The notes beneath the pieces are model-generated. The model did no database searches and was not told where the DNA came from. It saw only the letters and a list, made by a program, of their open reading frames with translations. A stretch of 64,000 nucleotides of DNA from Chrysomallon squamiferum (lineage: Eukaryota; Mollusca; Gastropoda; Neomphalida; Peltospiridae). Below, one piece after another: positions 1-14,100 of this stretch (position 1 is the stretch's first letter; each line of letters begins with the position of its first letter). The DNA lies in NCBI GenBank assembly GCA_012295275.1, contig CM022667.1:22080672-22144671 (forward strand). The letters are read 5' to 3'. A program made the position numbers and the translations under genes.

Positions 1-3000
1 TTAGAGACCTTGCTACTGCCATAAAAACTTGTATTACCTTTTGTAATTGAAATTCTTCTGAGGAACATATAATATTAACAAAACCAAAAGTTTCATCGGA
101 TATAGTGATGAAGCAAATTGCACAAACATAGACATAGCCAATATAGAGATTCTTCAGAGACATGAGTAATTAAGTTATCATCAGGATGTAAGAAATCATT
201 ATCTAACAGGTGCTTTTCCCAGATATCAACACAGAAAGAAGAGATTATGAAACATGCAGTGCAATCAAGATTCTCCTGGACAAGATCAACTCAGCCTTGA
301 AGGCCTGACCTTGTTGATACTCTTCAAAGAGAAAAAAAAAATCACTGAAATTTGCCAATTTATTTGCTCATTCACTTCTCAGAGAAACTGCCTGTTTTTG
401 TACATTTTGCCACGAGACAGCCAAGACAATAGATCTGGTTGAGATGGATCTAATACCAATTCAAATAACACAATCTCTTTTCTAAATCAATGCATGCATT
501 CTAAATGAATTTTTAATGTTAATAGTTGCAGGTGACAATTCCTGCAAAACGATTTTATAAGACAGAAAACACTCTGTAGACACTCAACAGACTATTTTTA
601 ATGATTGGAATGAATGTTTACAAACACCAACTTACACAGACTATTAGGTGTCATATAAAAAAGTAAGTTAAAAGATCTGTTATACAATTATATAAAAATA
701 CAATTCAGAGTATGCACTGTCTGAATTGTAAAGTTACAGAAGGCAGTGAAATTTTTATCTAGATTTACATTTTATATAGGTTATCTAATAGAAATAGAGA
801 ACAGAAAATGATTTGTGTTAAATGAACAGACAGTTCCTTCTTGTTAAGTTCCAATTTTTATTATTATTGTTATTTGAACACACAAATATCCACATACACA
901 CACATACATATTACTGTTATTTTATTATTATTACTGACTTTTCATCTTTCAGTCTGAAAATCCCATTTCTTTGCATTCAAGTGAGAGCAACAAAAAAGGT
1001 GGCAAAATTAATTAGGAGAAAAATCCACTAGTCAAGAGAGGCTGAATATAATGAAGAGAACTCAGACACATTTGGATGAGTCAGTTTATAATGGAGAAAA
1101 AAAAGAGTTTTCTTTTTACTAATGACTAGCCATGGCATGAATGTTTTACTTTTTATAGTAAGTGAAAATAATGAAATAATAGTGAAAATATTTTCATGAT
1201 GACATTTACATTTTTAAAGTAATAGTAAAAAAATGTAACCATTCTTAAAATTAATAATCAGTCCATCAACCAACAATAATTCTTCATGAACATTATTCAT
1301 GATGTATACATATAAAAGACATAATTAATTTTCATAATTGGATACATTTACTGTATTTTTGAATAGCTTTTAACATACATATTGAAATATAGAACATAAA
1401 AAAGAATACTAAAACTAAGTAACTAAATAAATAAATAATAACAACAAACAAACAAAAATAGAAAGAAAAACTAGAGGTAACAAACGTAAATAAAATTCAA
1501 GACATCAAACTAAATCAACAAAATCTGAAGAGATTAACTCATTATAAACATAAACACTGAAGGAATCTGATAGATGGAGATATTTAATTATTTCAAAGCA
1601 GGAATATGGTAATGAAAATTTCCAATAGCAATGAATAGCACATGGGGGAAACCCATAATTATTGTCATCTAATTGGAGCCTACCACTGACATTAATTAAA
1701 CCTGTCAACATAACCTATCTACCAATTTAAGGAAAACAGGCAAAAAAGATGAAAACAGAATGATTTCCTAAATATGTCCCAATATATTAAAATAGACAAA
1801 AAAAAAAAAAAAGTAATTCTAAATAATACTTTAATTGGATCCATTACAATAATAATAAAACTTTTTAACCTCATCATTATATATTTTTTTATATATATAT
1901 TTTTTTATATTATATAATTGTTATTTCAATCTAACGAGATATTTGTAAAGCATAGATACAAATACAAATATGCATTTGAGTGTTTCTAGTAAGCTGGGAG
2001 TGAAATGAATTATTTCTTCTGTGTTTTTAAGGAATATGTTCTCTAAGGAAACAAATATGTAAAATCAGATATTTGGAAACAAAAGAAACATAAAGTGTCT
2101 GCCCTAGTTTTGCAACAGTAGCATTTACAAGCACCTGGAGATATCTGGAACATTCCATTCAGAAACCTCTACTCAGTACAAATTAGAATCCATTAAGGAC
2201 ATAGGTTTTATTTATAGACATAATTAGACTGTAAAAAAGGAAAATGGTATTCAATTTTTATTACACTCAGCTGATGATTTCAAAGTGATGTGCACCTTTC
2301 TAATGAACCTGTATTGCAAATATGCACACTCCCAGTTCTGTCATGTGTGTTAATGTTTTATTTTTCTTAATTTAATCTGGGTTTTGTTTCGCTCTATTTA
2401 TCTTTTCTTTTCGCAGTTATATTTTATTATGGTTTCCCTTTTATCTGAATTTTTTTGAATTCGTTAAATCCAGCAAACACTTTCTCAGAAGAAAATTAAG
2501 AGTAGTAATACAACTTAAAAAAAAAAAAATAATATTTGTATACAATTCCTTAAATATATTTTCTAACTAAGGATATTTTTCACAGAAAAGGCTCCAAATG
2601 TTTTCACTTCCTAACTGGATTTACACAGAACTCAAATGCCACTGAATTCTGAACCATACCACACTGCTCTGTTACAAAAGTGGAAATTTAAAATAACATT
2701 CATTATAGATGAAAAACTTAGAAATCATGACAGAATAATGTAATATATTGTCACAAATAAAGAAACATGGATATCTGTTATCAGAGACAGCATGTGTAGA
2801 ATTAAATATTTTAACAGACAAGACCTGATTAATTCTGACAAAATTACAGTTGTAATTCTTTGTCTTCCAAAGCTGCCATTATCCATGCCTGGAAGCAACA
2901 ATCAAACAGTTGATGAATAAGAAAGTGATGTGAGGAGACCATAGTTTGTGACCACTTAGTACTATGCCTAATTAGATACGGCATTCCAACACTCTGGACA

Positions 3001-3659
3001 GCCTCCAAGCATTTTATCAGGCTTAAAGCTTCTGGCTTATTCCAAGATTCATTCATGCTGGTCCAACCAGTAAAACCATGAAATTAAAGAAATCATATTG
3101 CAGTTTTAGTGATGGATTTATGTGACCAGATATTTATAAGACTTTTTTCAAAGCTTAATTTTAAATTTAAAAAAAATTATAGTTGGTCTAATATTTTAGA
3201 AATAACCAGCAGTGAAAAATATTTCATGTTTATAAAATAAATAACTTTTTTAACATTAAAAAAAATAGTAGAAAAAGGACTGTCAAAGAAAAGATATATA
3301 AACCATTAATGCAAAAGCTTATATTGAGTTACCTGATAAGATGAAGTTAGAACAGAATTTATATAAATAAAATCATTAAAAAAAATAATAATAATAGTAA
3401 ATAAATAAAAAAAACAGATATATAACCTTTAACTTTTTGTTTTGTTTTGATATCTCTGTTTGAAAAGTAACTTTTATTATCACCCATCAGTTTATTTTAC
3501 AATGTCTCTACAAGTCAATCTTAAAGAAAGTTAACAACATACAATGGTGGCTGAATTGTGGCTGAAAAACTATTCAGACATATTTTGTTGCAGATTTTCC
3601 ACACAAACTTTCTTCTCCATTTCATTTAAGACCTACAGAGAATGATATATCACTCACTG
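1..3659. other. no gene found (AT-rich, intron or 3' flank of CUB-LDLa gene)
   Basis: AT-rich sequence with short A runs, a poly-A of 14 near 1,799, and small ATTT/TAA tracts. Short open frames occur on both strands (for example 2844-3056 minus), but they lack domain patterns or convincing splice borders. If the CUB-LDLa gene continues to the left, this is intron. No exon starting in phase 1 with a transmembrane segment was recognised. Confidence 0.5.
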
Positions 3660-3809
3660 GTGAAAAGGGCTTAGTCCCATATGGTTGAATCCCATTTCGT
3701 AGAAAGGCTAAATGTGGTTCAGTGGTCTTATTGACATGTTTGGTTTTACCTCAGTCGTTTTAATGAACTGCTCCAGATTATTTGGAAAGCAATTATTATT
3801 GTATAAATA

Positions 3810-4469
3810 CAGTAACATCTCGCTTAACGATACCACGCTTTAACAATCTTTCTTCTTTACAAATTATATAAATAGAAATTTAATTTAATAGTTAATTGCT
3901 CAAAATAAATGATACATATGTATACAGTGCATGTTTTTAAGTCCTTTTTCTTTAATTTTTCGTTCATTCACGAGCTTCTCTCAGTTGTGTTGATCAGTTG
4001 ACACGTCATATGTGCATCTGATATTCTGATTCTCTTTTGTCTTCTGCTTTGATTTAGACTTAAACTTGTTTGTAATTTACCCTTCCAATATGTCAAAACG
4101 AATAACAGTATACCGGCAAATGCTGACGATAAAAGAAACAGAAGATAATAACTTTAGAAACAAAATACATTATCTTAAATGAAACCAAAACCCACAATGA
4201 GCGGCATATACTTATTTCTTAATGTATTTGTATAAATTGATTTGTAAATGATTTACTGTTTATTTAATATCTACAATCTATTAAATCATTTATGTCTAAA
4301 CTGCTGTTTTATTTCTCCTTATTTCACCTTTTTTTTTATGTCAGATCTCATCAGCGAGAAAGTAACCACTGCTTTTAACCTTAATTCAATGTAAATTAGT
4401 CTCCTGCTTACCTCACTTAATTATTGGAAGTTTTGGAACCAATTACATCTTTAATCTGAGGTATTATTG
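3810..4469 (+). mobile_element. nested pogo/Tigger-like element in copy 1
   Basis: 660 bp flanked by TA dinucleotides. The left end is CAGTAACATCTCGCTTAACG and the right end reverse-complements to CAATAATACCTCAGATTAAA followed by AATTGGTTCC. CAGT termini, a TCGCTTAACGA-like core and TA target duplication are typical of pogo/Tigger elements of the Tc1/mariner superfamily. A 30-codon frame at 4090-4182 begins MSKR and could be a relic of a transposase N-terminus, but it is too short to prove. The same insertion sits at the same place in all three host copies. Confidence 0.7.
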
Positions 4470-5050
4470 TAGTATGGATATTGCTTATCGCATAAAGTAT
4501 GCAAATATGACAAATATCGAAATAATCTATGTATCAAATATAGTGAATGTAAATAATTAAAAAAGAAGGTATTTATCTAAAAGTATTCCCAATGATTTGG
4601 TCCTTCGTATAAACTTTTTCAGACATAGCCAAAGTATTTGCAGGTCATAATATCTTTAGTGTACACACTATTAATATACTATGTCACATATATTGTATAA
4701 TATGTGCATAATGTAAATGTGACCAGTAACAGATATCTTGTACATGTTTAAGCTGAATACGGTTGAATTCGAAAAGTTAATGATAAATGTAACGTTCAAA
4801 TACTCTATTTACTGAATATAAGTAAATTACTCATATGTAAAATATGTTTTGTTAAAAATTATATTTGCTTAATTAGTTATTTATAATATTTTTGTCGTAT
4901 TCTCTTACAGAAGCAAGCCATTTTTCTTTTCTTTCATTCTTTTTTCGTTTTGTATTTTAACAGATAGATGAAATTGATGTAAAATTGTTTATTATTGGTT
5001 GCTTGTTTTGTAATGGAAATGAAATGTTTATGAATTAGAAATGACCAGTT

Positions 5051-5069
5051 AAAAAAAAAAAAAAAAAAA

Positions 5070-5103
<34 letters not shown>

Positions 5104-5265
5104 GTAACAGTAATTATAATAAGAAGAATAAGAAGAATAACAATAATAATAATAATAACAACAATAATAATAGTAATAATATTATAATAATAATAATAAT
5201 GTTGATGATGATAATTATGATGATGATAATGAGAAGGAGGAAGATGATGAAATAATGAAAAAGTA
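5051..5265. repeat. A-run, (TAA)n and GATGAT microsatellite inside copy 1
   Basis: About 20 A residues run into (TAA)n, interrupted by AAG/AAC triplets, then GATGATGATAATTATGATG repeats and a GGAGGAAGATGATG tail. The same block occurs, shorter, at 13379-13560 in copy 2 and reverse-complemented at about 13975-14120 in copy 3. It is therefore part of the element rather than a local expansion. Confidence 0.85.
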
Positions 5266-5497
5266 ACAAATCAACAACAAGTGAGTTGTGAATGCTTATT
5301 CTGCTTTTGGTTGATGTTACATAATCGATTTAGGAACAATGCGCTCCCCCTCTGAATGTTAGAAAGAAACCAGATGTATGCACAGGCCAAGTTCATTATA
5401 TACAGAGGTAATCAGGTATTGCGGTAAACCAGGTTTTTCTATGAAATGGGAATTATACGAACTGGGAATCTACCAAATGGGAAGACACCGTGAAAAG

Positions 5498-6976
5498 ATG
5501 TTCAGCACAAATGGTATTACAATCCCACGATCAGATACTATATATGTATTATGGGACAGCTAGACATGTAACATCTTTGGTACCAGTGGTCATGTTGATT
5601 GGTCACCTTTTATGCTAATTATTTTAATTATTCAGATTGGATTCAACATAATTAGCTTAATTTACTAGCAGAACAAATCTTTTACTTTTTCTTTTAATAC
5701 TGTAACCAAGTTTAGATTAAACTATACATATTGATTAAAAGTTTCATTTTAAAATTATTTTACAATAATAAAAATACAGTCATATTTCTTTATTTGCTGC
5801 AAAAGTATTTGTTTGTATTCCTTATCTTTTTTCTTTTTTTGTTCCTTGTGGTATGTCCTGCTCATAATGAAAGATTATTCTTATTTTTAGATTCCTCTAT
5901 ACAACAGAATAAAGAAAGGATAGAAGAAACAATATATAAATATATTTTTTCTTGAAATAGAATATAAGAAATAACTATTCCGTGTAATCAAAATTTTGCA
6001 GTTTACAGTGTTCTTATGATGTTTAGTAATAAAATTAAGTAATAACATCCCAAAATATAAAACATTTTGAAAGTGAAATGTAATACAAAAATAAATTATA
6101 AAATTAAAAATGTTGTGATATAATAAAGACAATTCTCTGATGAAGATTTATTTTAAATAAATTATAATATTTTAAACCAAATTTCTAACATTAACAACAA
6201 AAATTAAAAAGGCTTTTTCTGGAGACTGTTTTTCTTCATTTATAGTTATATTCTGTTTTCAGAAGAAGAAAGAAATTTGAATCAGCATTAACTCTTCAAG
6301 TAACTCAAGGAAACTACAGTATCACACAGTTTGCTGTGTTTAACAGGCATGATGTAAAATGCCAGCAGTGGCACAGACAAGACGCCTGAGATAGTGTTCC
6401 TGGGAGTCTAATAAGGTTTCCTGTTACACAGCAATTACAGGCCAATTTCTCCTTATGTATGGATGTTGTCATAATTACTGTGCTGTAGATTATCTTGGAG
6501 AAATAGAGATAAGCTAGGTTCACAAGGTAGAGGAGAGATGCTGTGGTTATGATAACAATGTTAGATCAGATACTGACATACCATACAATGACTGGCATCC
6601 TTACAGAATAAGTTTTTCACTGGAAACAGTGTAAATTTAAGTTTTAAAAAATGGTTTTCTAAATAAAATTGACTGAAATAAAGTGCTATTCTCTAAGAAA
6701 TTTTCATGGATGCTTTTTCAAAAGAAAGATAATTAATTATATTTTATTTTTTTAGAAAACCTTTTAGAAGACAGTTTGTTGTAGAAATATTCCTATCTGG
6801 TATTATACATCATTCTCTAAAAAAATTATTTTATGATAACATCAATAATTACAAAAAGACAACAGCTACAGATTCAGGTTTTGATATTTTAGTTTATCTG
6901 ACATTACTGGCCAGTTCAATATTAATGTAAGTTAAATATATCTTCATGAATATTTAGATAAGATGTATAGTCTTAC
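5498..6976. other. no gene found
   Basis: AT-rich DNA between transposon copy 1 and exon 5. A less AT-rich patch at 6,310-6,560 has a 69-codon cysteine-rich frame on the minus strand (6314-6523). It has no recognisable domain and no matching phase-1 acceptor that I can defend. The rest is low-complexity T/A sequence. Confidence 0.4.
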
Positions 6977-7129
6977 CTTCTTTATTATGGTTACATTTAG
7001 CTCGGCCATCTGTTGCTTCATCAGAGTAGTCACCACAATGGTCAACTTCATCACATACTAAATCTTTATCAATGCAGTAATTATTCTGGCACTGAAAGCT
7101 TGACCCACACTCCTTGAATTTTTTAAAAT
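6977..7129 (-). CDS. CUB-LDLa gene, exon 5: LDL-receptor class A domain
   Basis: A 153-nt exon, phase 1 on both sides, between an acceptor TTTTTACAG and a donor GTAAGA. Phase 1-1 is typical for LDLa modules. Residues 167-217 contain six cysteines (174, 180, 185, 192, 198, 212) in the LDLa spacing, the FQC core, and the calcium-binding stretch CDEVDHCGDYSDE. By family knowledge each LDLa module folds around one Ca2+ and binds protein ligands or stabilises receptor complexes. The next exon should start in phase 1 to the left of 6,977. I could not identify it in 1-6,976. Confidence 0.9.
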
Positions 7130-7257
7130 CTGTAAAAATAAAAATAAATATTATAAATCATAAATATAATTTATATAAAATGTTTTATACTTAATGGTAT
7201 CTCAAATAGGAACCAGTTAAATGATTAAAAAAATAATAATAATTAAAAAAAAAAGTG

Positions 7258-7309
<52 letters not shown>

Positions 7310-8095
7310 TATATACAACATAACTAAATTGCACTGAAGGCCTTCTGCAGGAATGGAAGACAAAGAGTGAAGGTAAATTTTATACCAGCAAAGGTTATCA
7401 TTTTCTGGGTGCTTGTTATATGTAATTTAAAGCAACACACCATTATCAAATTCAAACTACAACAAAAACGATAAATAATCAATTATAAATCCTACCAATG
7501 TTACTATGGTGACTACTACAACTATTGCTATTACTATGTCAACTACATATACTACTACTCATGCATACTTGGTACACTATTACTACTGCTACAATTATTA
7601 TTATTATTTATCATCATAAAATGAATTATTTATTTTCAAAAGAAGTTGCTTCAGAAATACTACTCTTGAAGTATGCTATTTATTACTAGCAGGTTTTTCT
7701 CCTAATAATTTAAACTGAAAATCTGTAAGTGATTGTAACCAAAATCAACAAGTAAAATTGAAATAATACTAAACAATTTTATGTTTTCATTGCAGAAATT
7801 AAATAAATTATCTTTATTTCCAGGAAATTTTCAAGCAAGAAAAAGTGCCTTAAAATAAAAAATGTTTTATGTTAAAATGGAAAGTCAAGTTATTTATCAA
7901 TTATTCTTAGATTATATGGAGCTATAAATCCCACAATGGGAGTGGGTGAAGTGGGGTTAAGCAGCTTATCAGAAGTAACTGGCAGATAGCAGGATGAAAA
8001 TGGACATCTGGAATCTCATCAATCATGAATGCCATTCAGTGCCCTCCCAACCATTATCCCCATTCACAAATATCTCACAGAAGATTCATAACCCT

Positions 8096-8129
<34 letters not shown>

Positions 8130-11100
8130 AATACACAAGCAATGATTTTTTGTGGTCTGCCATTTAAATGCATAGAAGCCAACTCAAAACATTTATGTTT
8201 TTCTTATCATAGAGGATTTGTTTGTTGCATTTTTGTGAGCTATGTCTTGTATGCCAAAAAGAAAAAATCGACTTCTTTAATTACTTTCAGATCCTTGTTA
8301 CAGTCACTAAAATAAGAAATACTTAAGAAACAGACTTTAGTTTATTTTTAATTAGACAAGTAACAATAAAGAAATATTTAAATGATAAGTAACTTTCTAA
8401 AGTTACCATATTCTAAAGTGTATATTCTATGTACCAAAACACTTTTTTCAAAATTGTATTTAATCTGTGATCATCAAAAATAACTAGGCATTATTACAGA
8501 TCACTTTATAGCTATGTAAACATTAATAATGTGGGAAATTTCACTACTAAAAAAAAAATGTTTATAAGAAAAATATTCAAAAGAGATTTAATTTAATTAA
8601 TTTATTTATTTATTATTATTATTTTTTTTTTTTTCACTAGACCTCTTGCTATAAAATTAAAATAACCTATGATCTCTATAAATTTTAATCCAAAAATATT
8701 AATCTTGGAAATGCTTTTGCCAAGTGGTACCAGTTGGCTTTCATACATTAAATAAACCCAGTCTGTTCCAAGAACAAATTCTAAAATATTTTTTTAAAAA
8801 GCAAGATTCCAACAGAAAATGAGCATACATCAACTAGACTCACCAAGAATTTACTACATATTAGCATTCCTGAATAATGACAGGATGTAAATAGAGAAAT
8901 ACTGTCAGAGTTGGATCTGTTTTAAATAACTGGTTATTCCTAATCTGAAATTTATATTAAATTATATTATTGAATGAAAGAACAAAAGAAAAGGTGAAAA
9001 ACAAAAAAGAATACATAATAATTATATTTAGGATTTTCTCAAACACTAAAAAAAAAAAGAGAAAAATAAATCTATTTCCTTTTGTAAATTATATAAAGAA
9101 AAATATAACAGATGGAAAATGTCAGAACTATCACAATTTGGCTTTTTTCAAATTACTCCGAAGATAAAAAAACCCACAGTAATAGGTGCAGTAAATTTGT
9201 GCTTACAACAGAAATTAATTAGCAATGGGAAGTTATTACTAATACTACTGAAAACAGCCTGGGTCATTAAGTGCAAGAAGAATGGACCATTAAGTGGTAA
9301 GAAGGAGGATTGTATCATTAATGTCTTATCATTACACAATATAAATGAGTATTCAGCTGTATTTGGACAAACATTTCATCAAGGCAGAGTTACTAAATAA
9401 TTCATTTGTGCCCAGGGACCACTAAATATGAACCAATAAATATTCTCCTGTCTGGTCCCCCTGTGATAAATGCAGATTATTACATTATCAACTGACCAAC
9501 GGGGTATTACATTTCAAAACCCATTTAGCAACATATATAACCTGTCACAAGTTCTCAATCTGAAGGACATTTCCAATAAATAAAAAAGTGACATTGTTAC
9601 AGGATCCAGAGATAGCAATATTGAATGTGTTAAATGTGAATAATTGTATTTCCATTGCCATGTGGAAAAACTATAATTTATAATTAAGTATATATGACCC
9701 TTTAATAGGCTAATTAAACACATACATTCTGTATTTTATTTCCATAAATAAAAATAATAATTAATAACTAAAAAAAAGCACGATTACATGTAATAATATA
9801 TATAGGCCTATATATATATGTGTGTCTAAACAAGAACTCTTTGTAACAGAATCAAGTAGTTTTGTTAAGATATTTTTAAAAAATGTACTTAATTCATGGT
9901 TAATTTATATTAAAGTCAATCTTTCTGAAAACTGGCCTGTTTTTTATATTTATATCCACACACACACACTGCTTTGTCTTGGTTTGTTAAATAAATTTTC
10001 TTATACAAGAAAACCAGTTGGGATTACTTTGTTTTTCAAGTAACAGTACTCTTGGTATTTAAATGATGAAAGTATAAACAATTATTTCCTTTTTTTTGTA
10101 ATTTTCTTCTTTTATTTTCGATTTCCTAAGAATAATCCTACATTTAAAATCTCATTTGTTGACAATGAAAAAGCAAAAAAATAAGTGAAAAGAAAGAAAA
10201 AAGACAGAGAAACTGCAAGAAGTAAAGAGAAGCAATAGAAAAAAAGGCAGTTCATTAATTTTCCTCCACTTTACTTTTGTCATCAGCCAGCCTGGAGTTC
10301 GGCTGTTGTTATATGCCCCAAGGCAGGAAGTTACCATGGCAAAGAATTGTGGGAAAGTAGTGCATTAACTCTATTTGAAATTTCACACGTGATTAGTTAA
10401 GAGTGATTACAAAAAACACTATCCAGTCAAGTTGGAAACAAATTTGTGTGACTGTATTAAAAAACAACACTTCCAGAAGAACCATAAAAACTATGATTAT
10501 TATTATTTTTAATAAACTGGCAATCTTGAAGCATCAATGTGCAGCTAAAAGAAATTGGAATTATTATTATCTTTTATTTCTTCCTTACATCATTATTAAA
10601 ATTTAAGAAAACAACTTTATTCTTTGATTCCGTTTTCTTTTGTAATCAGCCATCCACTTAATAATATAATGGTGAAGAATTATCAAATGTTTTGTAACAA
10701 TTATACATATGATTATACTAATGATATTTATTCTATATTTAATATAATACAAAATATTCTCTCTCTCACATACTCACCACACACATGCACACACAGAGTA
10801 AGGAATATTCTTTTATCACCTTTCTGTGTAAAGTAATTTTACAACCTCTGATAAATAGTTGATACAGGCTGGGCAATAAGCTATAAGGAATATATGCTCT
10901 TATGACCTTGTATGGTTTAGTCATGTACTCTAACTGCAGAATGATACCTGCCCTATTCAGCTCTATTGGTAGTGTGAGAGGGTGCAAGCTAGAGTAGAAC
11001 AAATTAATAAACTAGCAAACTGTTCTGTGTTTTTGTTTTTCTCTGATAAAGTTTAACAGATAGAATTTTTATCTGAAAAGTAATTCTAGCTAGAATTTAA

Positions 11101-14100
11101 AACACAAATCATTCATTATCAGAGCTGTATGAATTCACAGTTTTCAGGACTAGCCATCCTAACTTGTCAGGTCTCACAGAGAGTTTTTATCAACACGCTA
11201 ATAGTAGTAACACTATTTATACAAGCAGATCACATCTTACAACTGCTATAATTATCACAATGCCTGTTTCTAACTTTAGAAGAATAAAAGAATATGGAAA
11301 AGATTTGATACATTTAGGTAACAGAATGAAATAAGTGTGTTAATTTTTTTTTTTACTGTAGCATTTCGTTTTATTTGAAATCAGATATTGGCTTGTTTTT
11401 CACATCCATATACTTAGTGATTCTTTAGTCATGGATTGTTTATTTTAAATGAAAAACCAGTTTTGATTAGTTTGTTTTTCAAATACTACTAATTTGGATG
11501 TCTAATAGATCCATCATTCCAACAGAAATGATTATATTTTCAACATATTTCTTTGATACAAGTTTTTGGAGGATCTGAAATGAAGCTTAAGGGAGTAAAT
11601 AACTGTGAGCTAGTTGATAAGAAGATAAAATGAAGATACCCAGACTATTCTGACATCTGATCAAAGTCATTTAGAGATGAAGAAACCTGCATCCAGTGGA
11701 TATCTGACAAAATGTCTTGGATCTAAATGGACACTAAAAATGACTACAAGGATCACATTAACCTGTATTATTGGGTGTTTTTTTTTTAACATATATAGCA
11801 AATGTCTTTAAACATATCCATTCATGAAACAGAAACTATCAGATGGAGTGAATAAAGCAAAAGAGAGCGGTGTATGTCCCTGGAGTGCTATTATTACTGC
11901 CTGGAGTTTATTGTGAATGTTGCATGTAAGAGATGTTTGATCGTTGAGAAAATTCATGAATTATTCTAAGGGCTTAGTCCAATATGGTAGAATCCCATTT
12001 CGTAGAAAGGCTAAATGTGGTTCAGTGGTCTTATTGACATGTTTGGTTTTACCTCAGTCATTTTAATGAACTGCTCCAGATTATTTGGAAAGCAATTATT
12101 ATTGTATAAATACAGTAACATCTCGCTTAACGATACCACGCTTTAACAATCTTTCTTCTTTACAAATTATATAAATAGAAATTTAATTTAATAGTTAATT
12201 GCTCGAAATAAATGATACAAATGTATACAGTGCATGTTTTTAAGTCCTTTTTCTTTAATTTTTCGTTCATTCGCGAGCTTCTCTCAGTTGTGTTGATCAG
12301 TTGACACGTCATATGTGCATCTGATATTCTGATTCTCTTTTGTCTTCTGCTTCGATTTAGACTTAAACTTGTTTGTAATTTACCCTTCCAATATGTCAAA
12401 ACGAATAACAGTATCCTGGCAAATGCTGATGATAAAAGAAACGGAAGATAATAACTTTAGAAACAAAATACATTATCTTAAATGAAACCAAAACCCACAA
12501 TGAGCGGCATATACTTATTTCTTAATGTATTTGTATAAATTGATTTGTAAATGATTTACTGTTTATTTAATATCTACAATCTATTAAATCATTTATGTCT
12601 AAACTGCCGTTTTATTTCTCCTTATTTCACCTTTTTTTTTATATCAGATCTCATCAGCAAGAAAGTAACCACTGCTTTTAACCTTAATTCTATGTAAATT
12701 AGTCTCCCGCTTACCTCACTTAATTATTGGAAGTTTTGGAACCAATTACATCTTTAATCTCTGATTATTATTGTAGTATGGATATTGCTTATCGCATAAA
12801 GTATGCAAATATGACAAATATCGAAATAATCTATGTATCGAATATAGTGAATGTAAATAATTAAAAAAGAAGGTATTTATCTAAAAGTATTCCCAATGAT
12901 TTGGTCCTTCGTATGAACTTTTTCAGTCATAGCCAAAGTATTTGCAGGTCATAATATCTTTAGTGTACACACTATTAATATACTATGTCACATATATTGT
13001 ATAATATGTGCACAATCTGAATATGTATGTGTGCATAATGTAAATATGATCAGTAACAGATATCTTGTACATGTTTAAGCTGAATACGGTTGAATTCGAA
13101 AAGTTAATGATAAATGTAACATTCTAATACTCTATTTACTGAATATAAGTAAATTACTCATATGTAAAATATGTTTTGTTAAAAATTATATTTGCTGAAT
13201 TAGTTATTTATAATATTTTTGTCGTATTCTCTTACAGAAGCAAGCCATTTTTCTTTTCTTTCATTCTTTTTTCGTTTTGTATTTTAACAGATAGATGAAA
13301 TTGATGTAAAATTGTTTATTATTGGTTGCTTGTTTTGTAACGGAAATGAAATGTTTATGAATTAGAAATGATCAGTTTAAAAAATAATAATAATAATAAT
13401 AATAGTAACAGTAATTATAATAAGAAGAATAAGAAGAATAACAATAATAATAATAATAACAACAATAATAATAGTAATAATATTATAATAATAATAATAA
13501 TGTTGATGATGATAATTATGATGATGATAATGAGAAGGAGGAAGATGATGAAATAATGAAAAAGTAACAAATCAACAACAAAAGTGAATGCTTATTCTGC
13601 TTTCGGTTGATGTTACATAATCGATTTAGGAACAATGCGCTCCCCCTCTGAATGTTAGAAAGAAACCAGATGTATGCACAGGCCAAGTTCATTATATACA
13701 GAGGTAATCAGGTATTGCAGTAAACCAGGTTTTTCTACGAAATGGGAATTATACGAACTGGGAATCTACCAAATGGGAAGACACCATTCTAAGAGAAGAT
13801 AAGAAGTCTGGGGATCTTCTATCTGTCATAGTACTGTGTGCAGACCTGAACAGGTAGAATTTCCAGTTCATCTAATTCCCAATTCATCGAAAAAATTCAT
13901 CTACTGCAATATGTGATGGCATTGTTCCTAAATTGATTATGTAACATCAACTGAAAGCAGAATAAGCTTTCACTTTTTCATTATTTTATCCTCTTCCTCC
14001 TCCTCATTACCATCATCAACATTATTATTATTATAATAGTACTGTTATTATTGTTATTATTATTACTATTATTATTGTTATACTTCTTCTTCTTCTTCTT

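Larger units (their letters stand above)
3668..5489 (+). mobile_element. 1.8-kb inverted-repeat DNA transposon, copy 1
   Basis: An 1822-bp non-autonomous element bounded by a perfect 8-bp target-site duplication, GTGAAAAG (3660-3667 and 5490-5497). The ends are imperfect inverted repeats: the left begins GGCTTAGTCCCATATGG, and the right, reverse-complemented, begins GGTGTCTTCCCATTTGG. Both then run into ATTCCC-type motifs and TTTCRTAGAAA. The 8-bp duplication fits the hAT, P or Merlin superfamilies. The interior holds a nested Tigger-like element, an A-run with (TAA)n and GATGAT repeats (about 5050-5265), and no transposase. Copy 2 is nearly identical by eye, so the family was active fairly recently. 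Confidence 0.85.

Noticed and set aside
6314-6523. Cysteine-rich minus-strand frame as the next exon of the CUB-LDLa gene
   Set aside because: Cysteine spacing fits no LDLa, CUB or EGF pattern, and I could not find a phase-1 acceptor leading into this frame.
9119-9400. Plus-strand 93-codon frame
   Set aside because: No recognisable domain or splice context; ordinary composition for intronic AT-rich DNA.
13368-13556. Asn-rich, Ile/Met-rich frame
   Set aside because: Translation of the (TAA)n/GATGAT microsatellite inside transposon copy 2.
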